From positions 1 to 32,961 of the forward strand of contig JALSHF010000018.1 of NCBI GenBank assembly GCA_026982375.1: DNA of 32,961 nt, read 5' to 3'. Below are positions 9,177 through 18,590 of the stretch, piece by piece (within the stretch, counting starts at the first letter, position 1; the number at the start of each line of letters is the position of its first letter). The stretch comes from Emcibacter sp. Lineage in GTDB: Bacteria; Pseudomonadota; Alphaproteobacteria; Sphingomonadales; Emcibacteraceae. The position numbers and the translations under genes are program-made. A model generated the notes under the pieces. The model ran no database searches, was not told the DNA's origin, and saw only the letters and a program-made list of their open reading frames with translations.

Positions 9177-10415
9177 ATGAGCATCGCATCACTGCTAAAA
9201 AAAGATGAATCCGTCACAGATGAATTCGAGGCCTATGTCTGTGATGATGACACAACACAGGCCTTGGTTCCCGTTTTGAATGAACGGGACTGGGATCCTT
9301 CTTTGGTAAAAAAGGGGGGTATTGAAAATGCCATTAGAACGCTGGCAACGGCAGCATCACCGAAATTTTTATTTGTTGATTTGTCCAAATCAGACTCCCC
9401 CATGGATGATATGAACGCCCTTGCCGAAGTCTGTCAGCTTGGCACGATGGTGATTGCTATCGGCAAAGAAAATGACATTGACCTTTACCGGGATTTAATC
9501 AACTCAGGCGTGCAGGAATATCTGGTCAAACCCGTAACCACAGATCAGTTAAGGGAATGCATTCTGGTCGCAGAAAATGCCCTGCGCATGGCAAATGAGA
9601 ATACCGAAACAACGGTGGAGAAGAAATCGGACAAACTTGTGGCTGTTGTCGGCATAAGAGGCGGCGTTGGGGCCAGCACAATTGTCAGTAGCTGCGCATG
9701 GGTCATCGCCAATGAAATGAAACAGAATACCGCTATTCTTGATATGGATATCTATTTTGGTACAGATGCTTTGACATTTGATCTGGAGCCGGGGCGCGGA
9801 TTATGTGATGCCCTTGAGAACCCGAGCCGGATTGATGGGCTATTCATTGAGCGGGCCATGATTCGCCAAGGCGAAAATCTATCGATTCTGGGATCAGAGG
9901 CGTCCCTGAACGATCCAACCTATACTGATCCTGCCGCTATGAGCCACTTGATTTCGGAATTAAAACATAATTTCAATTATGTGATTATGGATCTTCCGCG
10001 AAATATGGCCGCAGAATATCCATTAATGTTGTCAGAAGCAGATGAAATCATCCTCGTATCTGACCTTACGCTGCCAGCGGCCCGTGATGTTATCCGCTTT
10101 TTGGCATTATGCAAAACCATCGCGCCTGAGACAACCGTTAAGATTGTCCTGAACAAGGTCGCGGGCGCGGGCATGGTTGAAGTAGACAAGAAAGATTTTG
10201 AAGCCTCAATAGAGCGTAGCGTAGATTGGGAAATTCCTTTTGATCCAAAATTAATGGTTCAAGCTTCAAGAGCGGGAAAGCCTTTACCGCAAGCTGCCAA
10301 AATGAGTAAAATAGTTAAAGTTCTTACCGCTATCAGCGCGGATATTACCGGGGATAATATGGCTGAAGAAAAGAACTCATTTTGGAAAAAAATAACTTCA
10401 GGACCCAAAAAATAA
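9177..10415 (+). CDS. cpaE: CpaE/TadZ pilus-positioning ATPase
   Basis: Receiver-like N-terminal domain followed by a MinD/ParA-like domain with atypical Walker A (RGGVGASTIVSS) and DMDIYFGTDALTFDLEPGRGL. Confidence 0.92.
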   Translation: MSIASLLKKDESVTDEFEAYVCDDDTTQALVPVLNERDWDPSLVKKGGIENAIRTLATAASPKFLFVDLSKSDSPMDDMNALAEVCQLGTMVIAIGKENDIDLYRDLINSGVQEYLVKPVTTDQLRECILVAENALRMANENTETTVEKKSDKLVAVVGIRGGVGASTIVSSCAWVIANEMKQNTAILDMDIYFGTDALTFDLEPGRGLCDALENPSRIDGLFIERAMIRQGENLSILGSEASLNDPTYTDPAAMSHLISELKHNFNYVIMDLPRNMAAEYPLMLSEADEIILVSDLTLPAARDVIRFLALCKTIAPETTVKIVLNKVAGAGMVEVDKKDFEASIERSVDWEIPFDPKLMVQASRAGKPLPQAAKMSKIVKVLTAISADITGDNMAEEKNSFWKKITSGPKK

Positions 10416-10455
10416 ATACCTGCATTCAGTTAATATAGTGAAATCGTGAGAAAAT

Positions 10456-12204
10456 ATGAAACCGGCGTTTGGAAGAAAATCTAGCCAAGATGGGAAGGCA
10501 ACCCTGATAGCAAAAAAAGTGGCAAAACCTGCTGCTTTTGGCAAGGGTCACCTGTCCTCAGCACCTGAAACGCCTAAAACAGCTTCGGGCGCGGCGCGTA
10601 ATATTGTCTTATCTAATGCCAATATGGTTGATAAGGCGTATGAGCTTATCGAATCCGTCATGCTGGAACAAATGGATCCCAAACATGCGCGCGAAATGGA
10701 TCGCAATGAAGTTACGGACTTTATAGAAAACCTCATTGACGAAGAAACCGGCAAACATCGTATGGACTTGAACGACCTTGAGCGCCGGGATCTCGTCACA
10801 GTGCTGTTGAACGATCTGTTAACCTCTGAGAGTAGCGACAAAAAGAAAAATGCGGATGAGAATTCCGGCGGGGAAGAAGACGTTAATGTTGTTCGCAACC
10901 ATAAACATGCGCAAAAGCAAGTAAACGAACAAAAACATCAGGTTAGCCAAGATAGCATCATGGATGCAAAGGATCGCTTGCAACCCTTGCTACTTGAATA
11001 TATTGATGCATCCGCCGCCAATGAAATGGACCGATCCGAGCTTGCAGAACAAGTAAGCGAAGCCGTCAATGAACTGATGGTGCAAGAAAAAATCAACCTG
11101 AATTTGCGCGAGCAGCGCGACCTGGTCAATATGCTGCTCCATGATATGCTTGGCCTCGGCCCTCTGGAGCCTCTTTTAGGGAATGAGGAAATTACCGAAA
11201 TTATGGTCAATGGCCCCAAGCAGGTTTACATTGAAAAAGCTGGCAAGCTTATACTTTCTGATGTGACATTCCGGGACAATCAGCATCTGATGAATATCTG
11301 CACACGGATTGTCACCGCCGTCGGCCGCCGGGTTGATGAATCCACACCGCTTTGTGATGCCCGCCTCATGGACGGCAGCCGCGTGAATATTGTCATTCCG
11401 CCGCTTGCCCTTGATGGCCCGTCAATATCAATCCGGAAATTTGCCAAACAGAAAATCACGCTGGATCATATGATCGACTGGAAAAGTATGTCACACAACA
11501 TGGGGACGGTCTTAAAAATTGCCGGGGCCTGTCGTTTGAACATTCTTATCTCGGGTGGAACGGGTTCAGGTAAAACAACCATGCTGAACGCTTTGTCCCG
11601 CATGGTTGACGTCGGCGAACGGGTGGTGACAATTGAGGATACCGCCGAACTGCAAATGCAGCAGCCCCATGTGGTACGGCTCGAAACACGGCCCGCAAAT
11701 CTTGAGGGCAAAGGTGAAATCAGTATGCGGGATCTCGTAAAGAACGCCCTGCGTATGCGTCCAGACCGAATTATTCTGGGAGAGGTGCGCGGCGCAGAAG
11801 CCTTTGACGTGCTGCAGGCCATGAATACGGGCCATGATGGATCAATGTGTACCCTTCATGCCAATAACCCGCGCGAAGCCCTGACCCGTATGGAAAATAT
11901 GATCGGCATGGCTGATTTGAAGTTGCCTCAGAAAGCTGTCCGAGAACAGATCGCAGGGGCCGTCGATCTTGTCGTGCAGGTTTCAAGAATGCGGGATGGC
12001 GGGCGGCGCTGTGCGGCCATTACAGAAATTGTCGGCATGGAAGGCGACATTATCACCACGCAAGATCTGTTTATTTATGAGTTTACCGGAGAAGATGCGG
12101 ATGGAAACCTGGAGGGCCGTTTCAAGTCCATGGGTGTCCGTCCGTATTTTGCGGAAAAAGCCGCTTACTTTGGTTTGGACAAAGCTTTGATGGAGGCCTT
12201 ATAG
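10456..12204 (+). CDS. cpaF: CpaF/TadA secretion ATPase with extended N-terminus
   Basis: [41 protein letters not shown] (Walker A), [42 protein letters not shown]. Confidence 0.96.
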   Translation: MKPAFGRKSSQDGKATLIAKKVAKPAAFGKGHLSSAPETPKTASGAARNIVLSNANMVDKAYELIESVMLEQMDPKHAREMDRNEVTDFIENLIDEETGKHRMDLNDLERRDLVTVLLNDLLTSESSDKKKNADENSGGEEDVNVVRNHKHAQKQVNEQKHQVSQDSIMDAKDRLQPLLLEYIDASAANEMDRSELAEQVSEAVNELMVQEKINLNLREQRDLVNMLLHDMLGLGPLEPLLGNEEITEIMVNGPKQVYIEKAGKLILSDVTFRDNQHLMNICTRIVTAVGRRVDESTPLCDARLMDGSRVNIVIPPLALDGPSISIRKFAKQKITLDHMIDWKSMSHNMGTVLKIAGACRLNILISGGTGSGKTTMLNALSRMVDVGERVVTIEDTAELQMQQPHVVRLETRPANLEGKGEISMRDLVKNALRMRPDRIILGEVRGAEAFDVLQAMNTGHDGSMCTLHANNPREALTRMENMIGMADLKLPQKAVREQIAGAVDLVVQVSRMRDGGRRCAAITEIVGMEGDIITTQDLFIYEFTGEDADGNLEGRFKSMGVRPYFAEKAAYFGLDKALMEAL

Positions 12205-12211
12205 GAATAAA

Positions 12212-13195
12212 ATGGACGTTACAAACCCAACCATAGTCACCATTGGAATCTTCGCTTGCGTTTTTATCATACTCGCCAGCCTAACCGCCGCGTCAGGCGC
12301 ATTTGGCCAAAACAACAAGATTATTGGCAAAAAGCTTAACAAAATCAGAATCCGGCACGGCAAAGATAAAATGCTGGCAAAAGAACAGGCCAAGAAGAAT
12401 CTTTTTGTAAAAAAAGAAGTTTCCCTCTTCGATCGCTTCATTCCAAAACCCGCAGAGCTCAGGCAACGCCTGGATAAAACCGGCAAGGACATCAGTTTCA
12501 AAAAATACATCATAGCCACGATTATAACGGCTGTTCTTTGTACAGTTTTGATCGAATTCGTCGGCGGGCTGTCCTTTCTGCCCTCATTGATGATTGGTAT
12601 TTTTCTCGGCCTCTTCATCCCCCATACCTATATTAACAGGGTGGTGAAAAACAGGCTTGCCAAATTTACCAAACAATTTCCAGAAGCCATTGACCTGATT
12701 GTACGCGGATTGCGCGCAGGCCTTCCCGTAACGGAATCAATCCATGCCGTGGCCCGGGAAATGCAAGACCCCATATCAACAGAGTTTTTAAAAATAACCG
12801 ACGAAATCAAGTTGGGAAAGACCATGGATGAAGCCTTGTGGGCAACGGCAAAACGTCTGGATACACCTGATTTTAAATTTTTTGTTATCAGCTTGTCCGT
12901 ACAGCAGGAAACCGGGGGCAATCTGGCAGAAACCCTTAGTAACCTGACAGAAATCCTTCGTGGAAGAACCAGATTAAAGCTTAAAATCAAAGCCATGATC
13001 TCGGAGGGCAAGGCAAGTGCCTATATCATCGGTTCCCTGCCGTTTCTTATGTGCGGTCTGCTTTCTGTGATGAATTATGAATATATGTCCGTCATGTTTA
13101 CCGATCCAATGGGACAGATGGCCCTCGCGGGGGCCGCTGTATGGATGGGCATCGGCGTCTTTATTCTGGCTCAAATGATAAATTTCGAGGCATAG
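12212..13195 (+). CDS. tadB: Tad inner-membrane platform protein TadB
   Basis: Type II secretion F domain: FPEAIDLIVRGLRAGLPVTESIHAVAREMQDPISTEF..., position after cpaF. Confidence 0.92.
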   Translation: MDVTNPTIVTIGIFACVFIILASLTAASGAFGQNNKIIGKKLNKIRIRHGKDKMLAKEQAKKNLFVKKEVSLFDRFIPKPAELRQRLDKTGKDISFKKYIIATIITAVLCTVLIEFVGGLSFLPSLMIGIFLGLFIPHTYINRVVKNRLAKFTKQFPEAIDLIVRGLRAGLPVTESIHAVAREMQDPISTEFLKITDEIKLGKTMDEALWATAKRLDTPDFKFFVISLSVQQETGGNLAETLSNLTEILRGRTRLKLKIKAMISEGKASAYIIGSLPFLMCGLLSVMNYEYMSVMFTDPMGQMALAGAAVWMGIGVFILAQMINFEA

Positions 13196-13198
13196 AAC

Positions 13199-14170
13199 AT
13201 GGAAGCTTACTTACCTAATGGAATTTCAGTAGAAGATGTCATTACCGTATTGGCCGCGATGTCCGCATTTCTGGTGGTTTTAGCCATCTGGACTAGCGGG
13301 CTTATCAAAGACCCCATGCACGGCCGGATTAAACATCTGCAAGGCCGCCGGCAAGACCTGAAACGGGGCTATACGGCGCCTGTCAAACGCAAATCACCAG
13401 TGAAAAGAGCATCCCATCTGGGCGCAATGCAAGTCATCGTGAACGGATTTAACCTCTTGAAAAATGAACAGGCCGAAAAATTCCGCCTAAAGCTTTTGCA
13501 GGCCGGGTATCGTTCAAAGGACGCTCTGGTATTTTTTATGTTCTTTAAATTGGTCTTGCCCATTCTTATTGGCATCGTCGCTGTTGTTCTTATTTATGGT
13601 GTCGGCATGTTTGATCTGGAGCCTATGATGAAAACGCTTGCCAGCGGTGGCTCGGTTCTTGTGGCGTCTATTTTGCCTGAAACAATTTTGAAAAATATTA
13701 CCATTAAACGCAATCTGGAAATGCAAAAGGCCTTGCCCGATGTGCTGGACTTGCTGGTGATTTGTGCGGAAGCCGGCCTAACTCTGGATTCAGCCTTACA
13801 TAGGGTCGTAAAAGAAATGGCCCAGACAGGGCCGGATCTGGCAGATGAACTTAGTTTGACCGCCATTGAGCTGGGTTTCCTGCCAGAACGCAAGCAAGCT
13901 TTGGCCAATCTGGCAGAACGCGTAACCTTGCCCGCCGTAAGATCCGTAACCGCGACCCTGATACAATCAGAAAAATACGGTACGCCCCTCGCCCAATCAT
14001 TAAGGGTATTATCCGCTGAATTCAGGAATGACCGCATGATGAAGGCAGAAGAAAAAGCGGCAAAACTTCCGGCAACAATGACCATTCCGCTTATCTTGTT
14101 TATTCTGCCAACATTATTTGTTGTATTGATAGGTCCCGCAGCCTGTCAAATTTCCAGTACCCTTGTTTAG
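13199..14170 (+). CDS. tadC: Tad inner-membrane platform protein TadC
   Basis: LPDVLDLLVICAEAGLTLDSALHRVVKEMAQTGPDLADEL, YGTPLAQSLRVLSAEFRNDRMMKAEEKAAKLPATMTIPLILFILPTLFVVLIGPA. Confidence 0.93.
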   Translation: MEAYLPNGISVEDVITVLAAMSAFLVVLAIWTSGLIKDPMHGRIKHLQGRRQDLKRGYTAPVKRKSPVKRASHLGAMQVIVNGFNLLKNEQAEKFRLKLLQAGYRSKDALVFFMFFKLVLPILIGIVAVVLIYGVGMFDLEPMMKTLASGGSVLVASILPETILKNITIKRNLEMQKALPDVLDLLVICAEAGLTLDSALHRVVKEMAQTGPDLADELSLTAIELGFLPERKQALANLAERVTLPAVRSVTATLIQSEKYGTPLAQSLRVLSAEFRNDRMMKAEEKAAKLPATMTIPLILFILPTLFVVLIGPAACQISSTLV

Positions 14171-14243
14171 GAATGGTACGAAATGAAAAAAAATGGCCGC
14201 AAGGAGAGTTGCTTAATAACCTTATTATTCAGGAGCTCTTAAG

Positions 14244-14879
14244 ATGAAAAACAACATCAGAAAAACGCCCTTAAGGAGATTTCTTAAGCGGCTAAGGCGC
14301 AACCAGACCGGCTCTACTCTTGTCGAGATGGCCTTTGTTCTGCCTGTGATTTCAATGGCCACAATCGGCACGTTAGAAGTCGGCGTAACCATGCTGAGCA
14401 CCACCATGCTCGAGGGCGCAATTTCAGAAGCATCCCGCGCCGGCATGACAGGTTATGCCGTAGATGGCAAGACACGCGAAGAATATATCAATGATCTTCT
14501 CGCCGAAAGAACCTTTGGCATGATTGATCTTACCAATCTCGTGATCAATCAAAGAGTTTATGAAGATTTTGCGGATGTGGGGATTCCCGAGCCTTATACT
14601 GATGTCAACGGCGACAATGTCTATAGCGCAGGTGTCGATAGCTACACTGATATGAACTGCAATGATCAGTGGGATTCAGAAGTCGGCACCGACGGCGTTG
14701 GCGGCCCAGGACAGATCGTCTTGTATGAGGCCATTTATGACGCCAATCTTATGACAGGATTTTTCTCAAGAATGGTGGGAGATGAAGACGGTAAAATCAG
14801 GCTGACCGCAAGTACCGTCATTCAAAACGAGCCCTATGGCACCCCTGATCCCAGCTGCGTAGCCGCTGTGAAAACTTAA
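14244..14879 (+). CDS. TadE-like pseudopilin with Asp/Asn-rich calcium-loop-like insert
   Basis: RRNQTGSTLVEMAFVLPVISMATIGTLEVGVTML pseudopilin motif; DVNGDNVYSAGVDSYTDMNCNDQWDSE insert. Confidence 0.85.
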   Translation: MKNNIRKTPLRRFLKRLRRNQTGSTLVEMAFVLPVISMATIGTLEVGVTMLSTTMLEGAISEASRAGMTGYAVDGKTREEYINDLLAERTFGMIDLTNLVINQRVYEDFADVGIPEPYTDVNGDNVYSAGVDSYTDMNCNDQWDSEVGTDGVGGPGQIVLYEAIYDANLMTGFFSRMVGDEDGKIRLTASTVIQNEPYGTPDPSCVAAVKT

Positions 14880-14890
14880 GGGGAAATATC

Positions 14891-15505
14891 ATGCTGATTA
14901 ATCTTAGAAAAATAATTATTCCGCGCTTCATCAGGAATTTGAAGAAATCAACCAAAGGCACTATTCTGATCGAATTTGCCTATATATTTCCGATCGCCCT
15001 GATTTTATTAATGGGCGGATTCGAAACTTTCAGGCTCTTGATGGCACACAGAAAAGCCAATACGACAGTCATGAGCGTCGGCAATCTGGTTTCTCAAAAT
15101 AAAAAGCTTGATAGTGCGGCCGTTCAAAATATATTCGACGCTGTTGAAAATATTATGAAACCGCTGGAATTGAGCGAAGATGGGCAAATATTTATGTCCT
15201 ACATAACAGGTACCGCTGGCGGAAATAACATAGACCTGCAATGTAAAGGTACCGCAAATGCCTCCCTCGCCAGTAAAATAGGTGCAGAAGGAGACGAGGC
15301 CGACTTAACCAGCATCCCAGGAAATTTTACCATAGAAGATACGGAAACCGTCGTAATTTCAGAAGTGGTTTACCGATATGAGCCTATGGTTATGAATCTT
15401 AGTGGATTGTTGCACAACACTATTTTTGCGCCCCACGACATCTATCATGTGTCCGTACAAAAACCACGCTACGCGACGATTGAGTTTAGCGAAGGCTGCC
15501 CATAA
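14891..15505 (+). CDS. TadE/TadF-like pseudopilin
   Basis: KKSTKGTILIEFAYIFPIALILLMGGFETFRLLMAHRKAN: type IV pseudopilin N-terminal motif. Confidence 0.84.
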   Translation: MLINLRKIIIPRFIRNLKKSTKGTILIEFAYIFPIALILLMGGFETFRLLMAHRKANTTVMSVGNLVSQNKKLDSAAVQNIFDAVENIMKPLELSEDGQIFMSYITGTAGGNNIDLQCKGTANASLASKIGAEGDEADLTSIPGNFTIEDTETVVISEVVYRYEPMVMNLSGLLHNTIFAPHDIYHVSVQKPRYATIEFSEGCP

Positions 15506-15629
15506 AGCACTGAAATAGCATAATTTTATCTATAAGTCATCCAGATGTCCTGAGTAACCGAAGTCACCGCGCTATCATTGTTTTCGCCTGCCCTATTGGT
15601 GAGCATACCCCCAATTAAATTCAAAATAG

Positions 15630-15644
15630 TTAACAAAGTGTTAA
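15630..15644 (+). promoter_or_regulatory. Candidate CtrA full site upstream of the second histidine kinase
   Basis: TTAA-CAAAGTG-TTAA: perfect TTAA-N7-TTAA, about 131 bp before the ATG at 15776. Confidence 0.55.
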
Positions 15645-15662
15645 TTTTTTAGTTGATTTGAC

Positions 15663-15683
15663 GAATCATATAGAGGATGATTC
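15663..15683 (+). promoter_or_regulatory. Perfect inverted repeat (possible operator) in the same promoter region
   Basis: GAATCAT-ATAGAGG-ATGATTC, 7-bp arms with 7-nt spacer. Confidence 0.4.
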
Positions 15684-15775
15684 ATCTAGTGATTTGAATC
15701 CATGGGAAAATCCCGCCCGGGTATAATTTGTTATTGGCGGAATTTGCAATATTAAGGACATAGCGTGTTCGTCAA

Positions 15776-16981
15776 ATGAATGTTTCGTTATTAAACCACC
15801 GTATCTCCAAACGGTTAAAAATATCAGACTTAAAAACATCTGACGCAGAAGCCTCCAGCCAAGAAACCTCTAGCTCTGAGGGATTTGGAAAAGATTTCGG
15901 GTTATTTGACTCAGTCTTCCATGAGGTCAGTACGGCCATCGTCATCATTTCTTGTACAGACAAAGATCTTCCCCCGGAAATTATGGACATAAATCATCAT
16001 TTTGAACTAATAACAGGTTATAATTTTGATGAAATACAGGGCCAGAGTTTATATAAATTCCTGATCGGCACACAATTTGAGGCCAATCGACATATCATTG
16101 AAAGAACAATAGAAAACCGTCAGGCGGCCATCCTTTCTTGCCCGTGGAAGAATAAGAATGGCCAAACTCTCGATATTGACATGACCATCCGACCCTTCAA
16201 TAGCCATGACGGCAAGTCCAAGTTCATCTGCGTCCTCCGAGAGAATAAGAACGAGAATAATGTTCGAAATGATGCCGCAAAAGAAACCAAGAAAAAACTT
16301 CTCGCCGCCATGCATCATAATTTTAAGACCCCCCTCAATGGTATTCTGGGATATTCCGAGGTCATTATGTCGGAAATGATGGGCCCCATTGGTCAGGAAT
16401 CTTACAAGAGTTACGCTCAGGATATTCATGGGGCCGGAAAAGACTTGCTGCAACTTATTGACAATCTTCTTGAGTTAAAAGAATTGGAGACGACCGAGTT
16501 CAAACTACAAGAAGAAACATTCCCGCCCGGCGGCATGATCGCAGAATGCCTGAGAAAAATATCTCCGTCTGCTGACAAAGGGAAGATACGTCTTTCAACG
16601 AACATCGAACCAGATTTTCCAGATATTTTCGGCGACAAATCCCGCCTTCAACAGGTCATTCACAGCCTTCTGACCAATGCGGTGAAATTTACCCCGCCCG
16701 GCGGTGAAATTCTCCTCACTGCGGTAAAAGATAAAAATGGCGCAGGCCTTATTAATTGTCAGGATAATGGGCAGGGCATGCCTTCACAACAATTGGCCAA
16801 AGCTTTTTGTCATGACACCCATCTGTCCGATATATACGCCGCCCCGACTGTTGGTATTGGGTTTGGCCTTTCCTATGTCAAACAGATTATAGAAAAACAC
16901 GGTGGTACAGTATCCATTATCAGTTCGGTCGGCAAAGGGACAACGGTAACCCTGTATCTGCCTGCTGAACGGCTTTGCTAG
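15776..16981 (+). CDS. PAS-domain sensor histidine kinase
   Basis: PAS (NHHFELITGYNFDEIQGQSLYKFLIG), H-box MHHNFKTPLNGILGYSEVI, N-box LQQVIHSLLTNAVKFTPPGG, G1 CQDNGQGMP, G2 GIGFGLSYVKQIIEKHGG. Confidence 0.93.
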   Translation: MNVSLLNHRISKRLKISDLKTSDAEASSQETSSSEGFGKDFGLFDSVFHEVSTAIVIISCTDKDLPPEIMDINHHFELITGYNFDEIQGQSLYKFLIGTQFEANRHIIERTIENRQAAILSCPWKNKNGQTLDIDMTIRPFNSHDGKSKFICVLRENKNENNVRNDAAKETKKKLLAAMHHNFKTPLNGILGYSEVIMSEMMGPIGQESYKSYAQDIHGAGKDLLQLIDNLLELKELETTEFKLQEETFPPGGMIAECLRKISPSADKGKIRLSTNIEPDFPDIFGDKSRLQQVIHSLLTNAVKFTPPGGEILLTAVKDKNGAGLINCQDNGQGMPSQQLAKAFCHDTHLSDIYAAPTVGIGFGLSYVKQIIEKHGGTVSIISSVGKGTTVTLYLPAERLC

Positions 16982-17097
16982 AGCATCATCAGACAATGAA
17001 AAACCCTCAAAATGAAATCTGATACTTGCTTTATACCGCCTTCACCCCATATAATTATCCATATATGACAAAGTAACCATAATCTTCAGGACAAGAC

Positions 17098-17403
17098 ATG
17101 AGTAATTCTCTGAATATCATTTCCGCAAATAACCTTCGCAGCGGTTTGAATGTTTATTTTACCCAAAATGAGGGCCAGAATGAGGGCCAGAATGAGGGAG
17201 AGACCCGTTGGAAAAGCGACAGCTCTTTGGCCACGGTCTATTCAGAAGATCAATTGGCCGGCGCATTCGAACGTGCAAAACAGGATATGGAAAATAATAT
17301 CGTTGTTGATTGTGTCATCGTCCCCGTTGATGACAACCACAATCCTGTTACAGTACGCGAAAAAATTCGCGCGGCGGGCCCATCTGTTAAATATGGAAAA
17401 TAA
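17098..17403 (+). CDS. Small DUF2849-like protein
   Basis: 101 aa; ANNLRSGLNVYFTQN ... TVREKIRAAGPSVKYGK resembles the DUF2849 family ends from memory. Confidence 0.6.
   Translation: MSNSLNIISANNLRSGLNVYFTQNEGQNEGQNEGETRWKSDSSLATVYSEDQLAGAFERAKQDMENNIVVDCVIVPVDDNHNPVTVREKIRAAGPSVKYGK
17167..17202 (+). repeat. 12-bp tandem repeat, 3 copies, in frame
   Basis: AATGAGGGCCAG / AATGAGGGCCAG / AATGAGGGAGAG, encoding NEGQ NEGQ NEGE. Confidence 0.95.
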
Positions 17404-17451
17404 ATCACCGCTAAGATTACAGGTCAGTCTATCGGCCTAAAGGACACAGAT

Positions 17452-18243
17452 ATGATCATATTGCAGATTTATGCCGACAACCCCCTCAGAAATTTTCACT
17501 ATCTGATCGCCTGCCCACAAACCCGTGATGCCATGGTGATCGACCCGCTTGACGTCGGCAAGTGCCTTGAGGCTGCTGCGGAGCAAGATTTAAAAATTAC
17601 CAAAATCCTCAACACCCATGAACATTGGGATCATATCGACGGCAATGAGGAAATGAGGGAAAAAACCGGTGCGAAGATATATGCCCATCATGGCGCGATG
17701 GAAAAAATTGGCAATGTTGATGTGGGGGTGCGCGCGCAAGACAGGCTGGCCATCGGCAGCTCGGTTATACTGAAAGCTCTGGATACGCCCGGACATACCA
17801 GCAGCCACCTGTGCCTGCTTTCTGAATCTGATCAGCCCGCACTTTTTTGCGGGGACACCCTATTCAATGCCGGGGCCGGAAATTGCCATAATGGCGGTAA
17901 CCCCGATGATTTATATGATACATTTTCTGAGCAACTGGACTTATTGCCTGACAATGTGCGGATATATCCGGGGCATGATTATATTATCAATAATCTGGAA
18001 TTCACGCTGGACCGGGAACCCGCTAATGAGGAAGCCCGAAAAATGTTGCAAAAACTGCGCGGCCAAGACCCCCATGATGCCTATATTACCACCATGGCTG
18101 ATGAACGCCGTATCAACAGTTTTTTCAGGTTGCGCAACCCTGACATCATTCAAAAATTACAAAATGAAAATGCCGAAATTTCTGACAAGCCGGCGCCGCG
18201 AGAAATATTCAAAGCCCTTAGGCAACTCAGGAATAACTGGTAA
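17452..18243 (+). CDS. gloB: Hydroxyacylglutathione hydrolase (glyoxalase II)-like metallo-beta-lactamase fold protein
   Basis: NTHEHWDHIDGN (HxHxDH), DTPGHTSSHLC, FCGDTLFNAGAGNC, YPGHDYIINNLEFTLDREPAN. Confidence 0.88.
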   Translation: MIILQIYADNPLRNFHYLIACPQTRDAMVIDPLDVGKCLEAAAEQDLKITKILNTHEHWDHIDGNEEMREKTGAKIYAHHGAMEKIGNVDVGVRAQDRLAIGSSVILKALDTPGHTSSHLCLLSESDQPALFCGDTLFNAGAGNCHNGGNPDDLYDTFSEQLDLLPDNVRIYPGHDYIINNLEFTLDREPANEEARKMLQKLRGQDPHDAYITTMADERRINSFFRLRNPDIIQKLQNENAEISDKPAPREIFKALRQLRNNW

Positions 18244-18276
18244 TCCAAATTTAAACTTACCTTAGAGGAAATACAC

Positions 18277-18576
18277 ATGAGTCTGGAAGACATCACAGCA
18301 ACCATTCGCGACAAAGCGCAATCAATGGACGCCAATGGGAAAAAAATCAAAATTGACTTGAAGGGTGATGGCACCGTCTTTATCGATGCAACGACATCGC
18401 CGCCAACCGTCACCAACGACGATCATGAGGCTGATGTCACGCTGATTATCAGTGAAGAAAATTTTGAAGGGCTCATGGATGGCTCCTTAAATCCTCAGAT
18501 GGCTTTTATGATGGGCAAGCTGAAAATTGACGGTGATATGGGCCTCGCTTTGAAAATGGGCGACCTTTTCAGTTAG
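18277..18576 (+). CDS. SCP2 sterol-binding domain protein
   Basis: 99 aa; VTLIISEENFEGLMDGSLNPQMAFMMGKLKIDGDMGLALKMGDLF is an SCP2 signature. Confidence 0.92.
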   Translation: MSLEDITATIRDKAQSMDANGKKIKIDLKGDGTVFIDATTSPPTVTNDDHEADVTLIISEENFEGLMDGSLNPQMAFMMGKLKIDGDMGLALKMGDLFS

Positions 18577-18590
18577 AGCATCCCGGTTGA

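Noticed and set aside
9645-9690. CpaE Walker A motif GGVGAST lacking the usual lysine as an inactivation
   Set aside because: Atypical Walker A motifs are usual in the CpaE/TadZ family, so this is not unusual.
10548-11835. Several long antisense ORFs over cpaF
   Set aside because: Ser/Arg-rich antisense translations of a confidently identified CDS.
14171-15775. Missing tadD and tadG as a sign of an incomplete Tad locus
   Set aside because: Gene sets vary in alphaproteobacteria and these genes may be elsewhere; the window alone cannot decide.
6920-17202. CRISPR-like repeats
   Set aside because: The short repeats found are contiguous, in frame and without spacers; they are coding tandem repeats.
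17150-17440. 96-aa ORF overlapping the DUF2849-like gene
   Set aside because: Different frame of the same repeat region; the 17098 frame gives a family-like protein.
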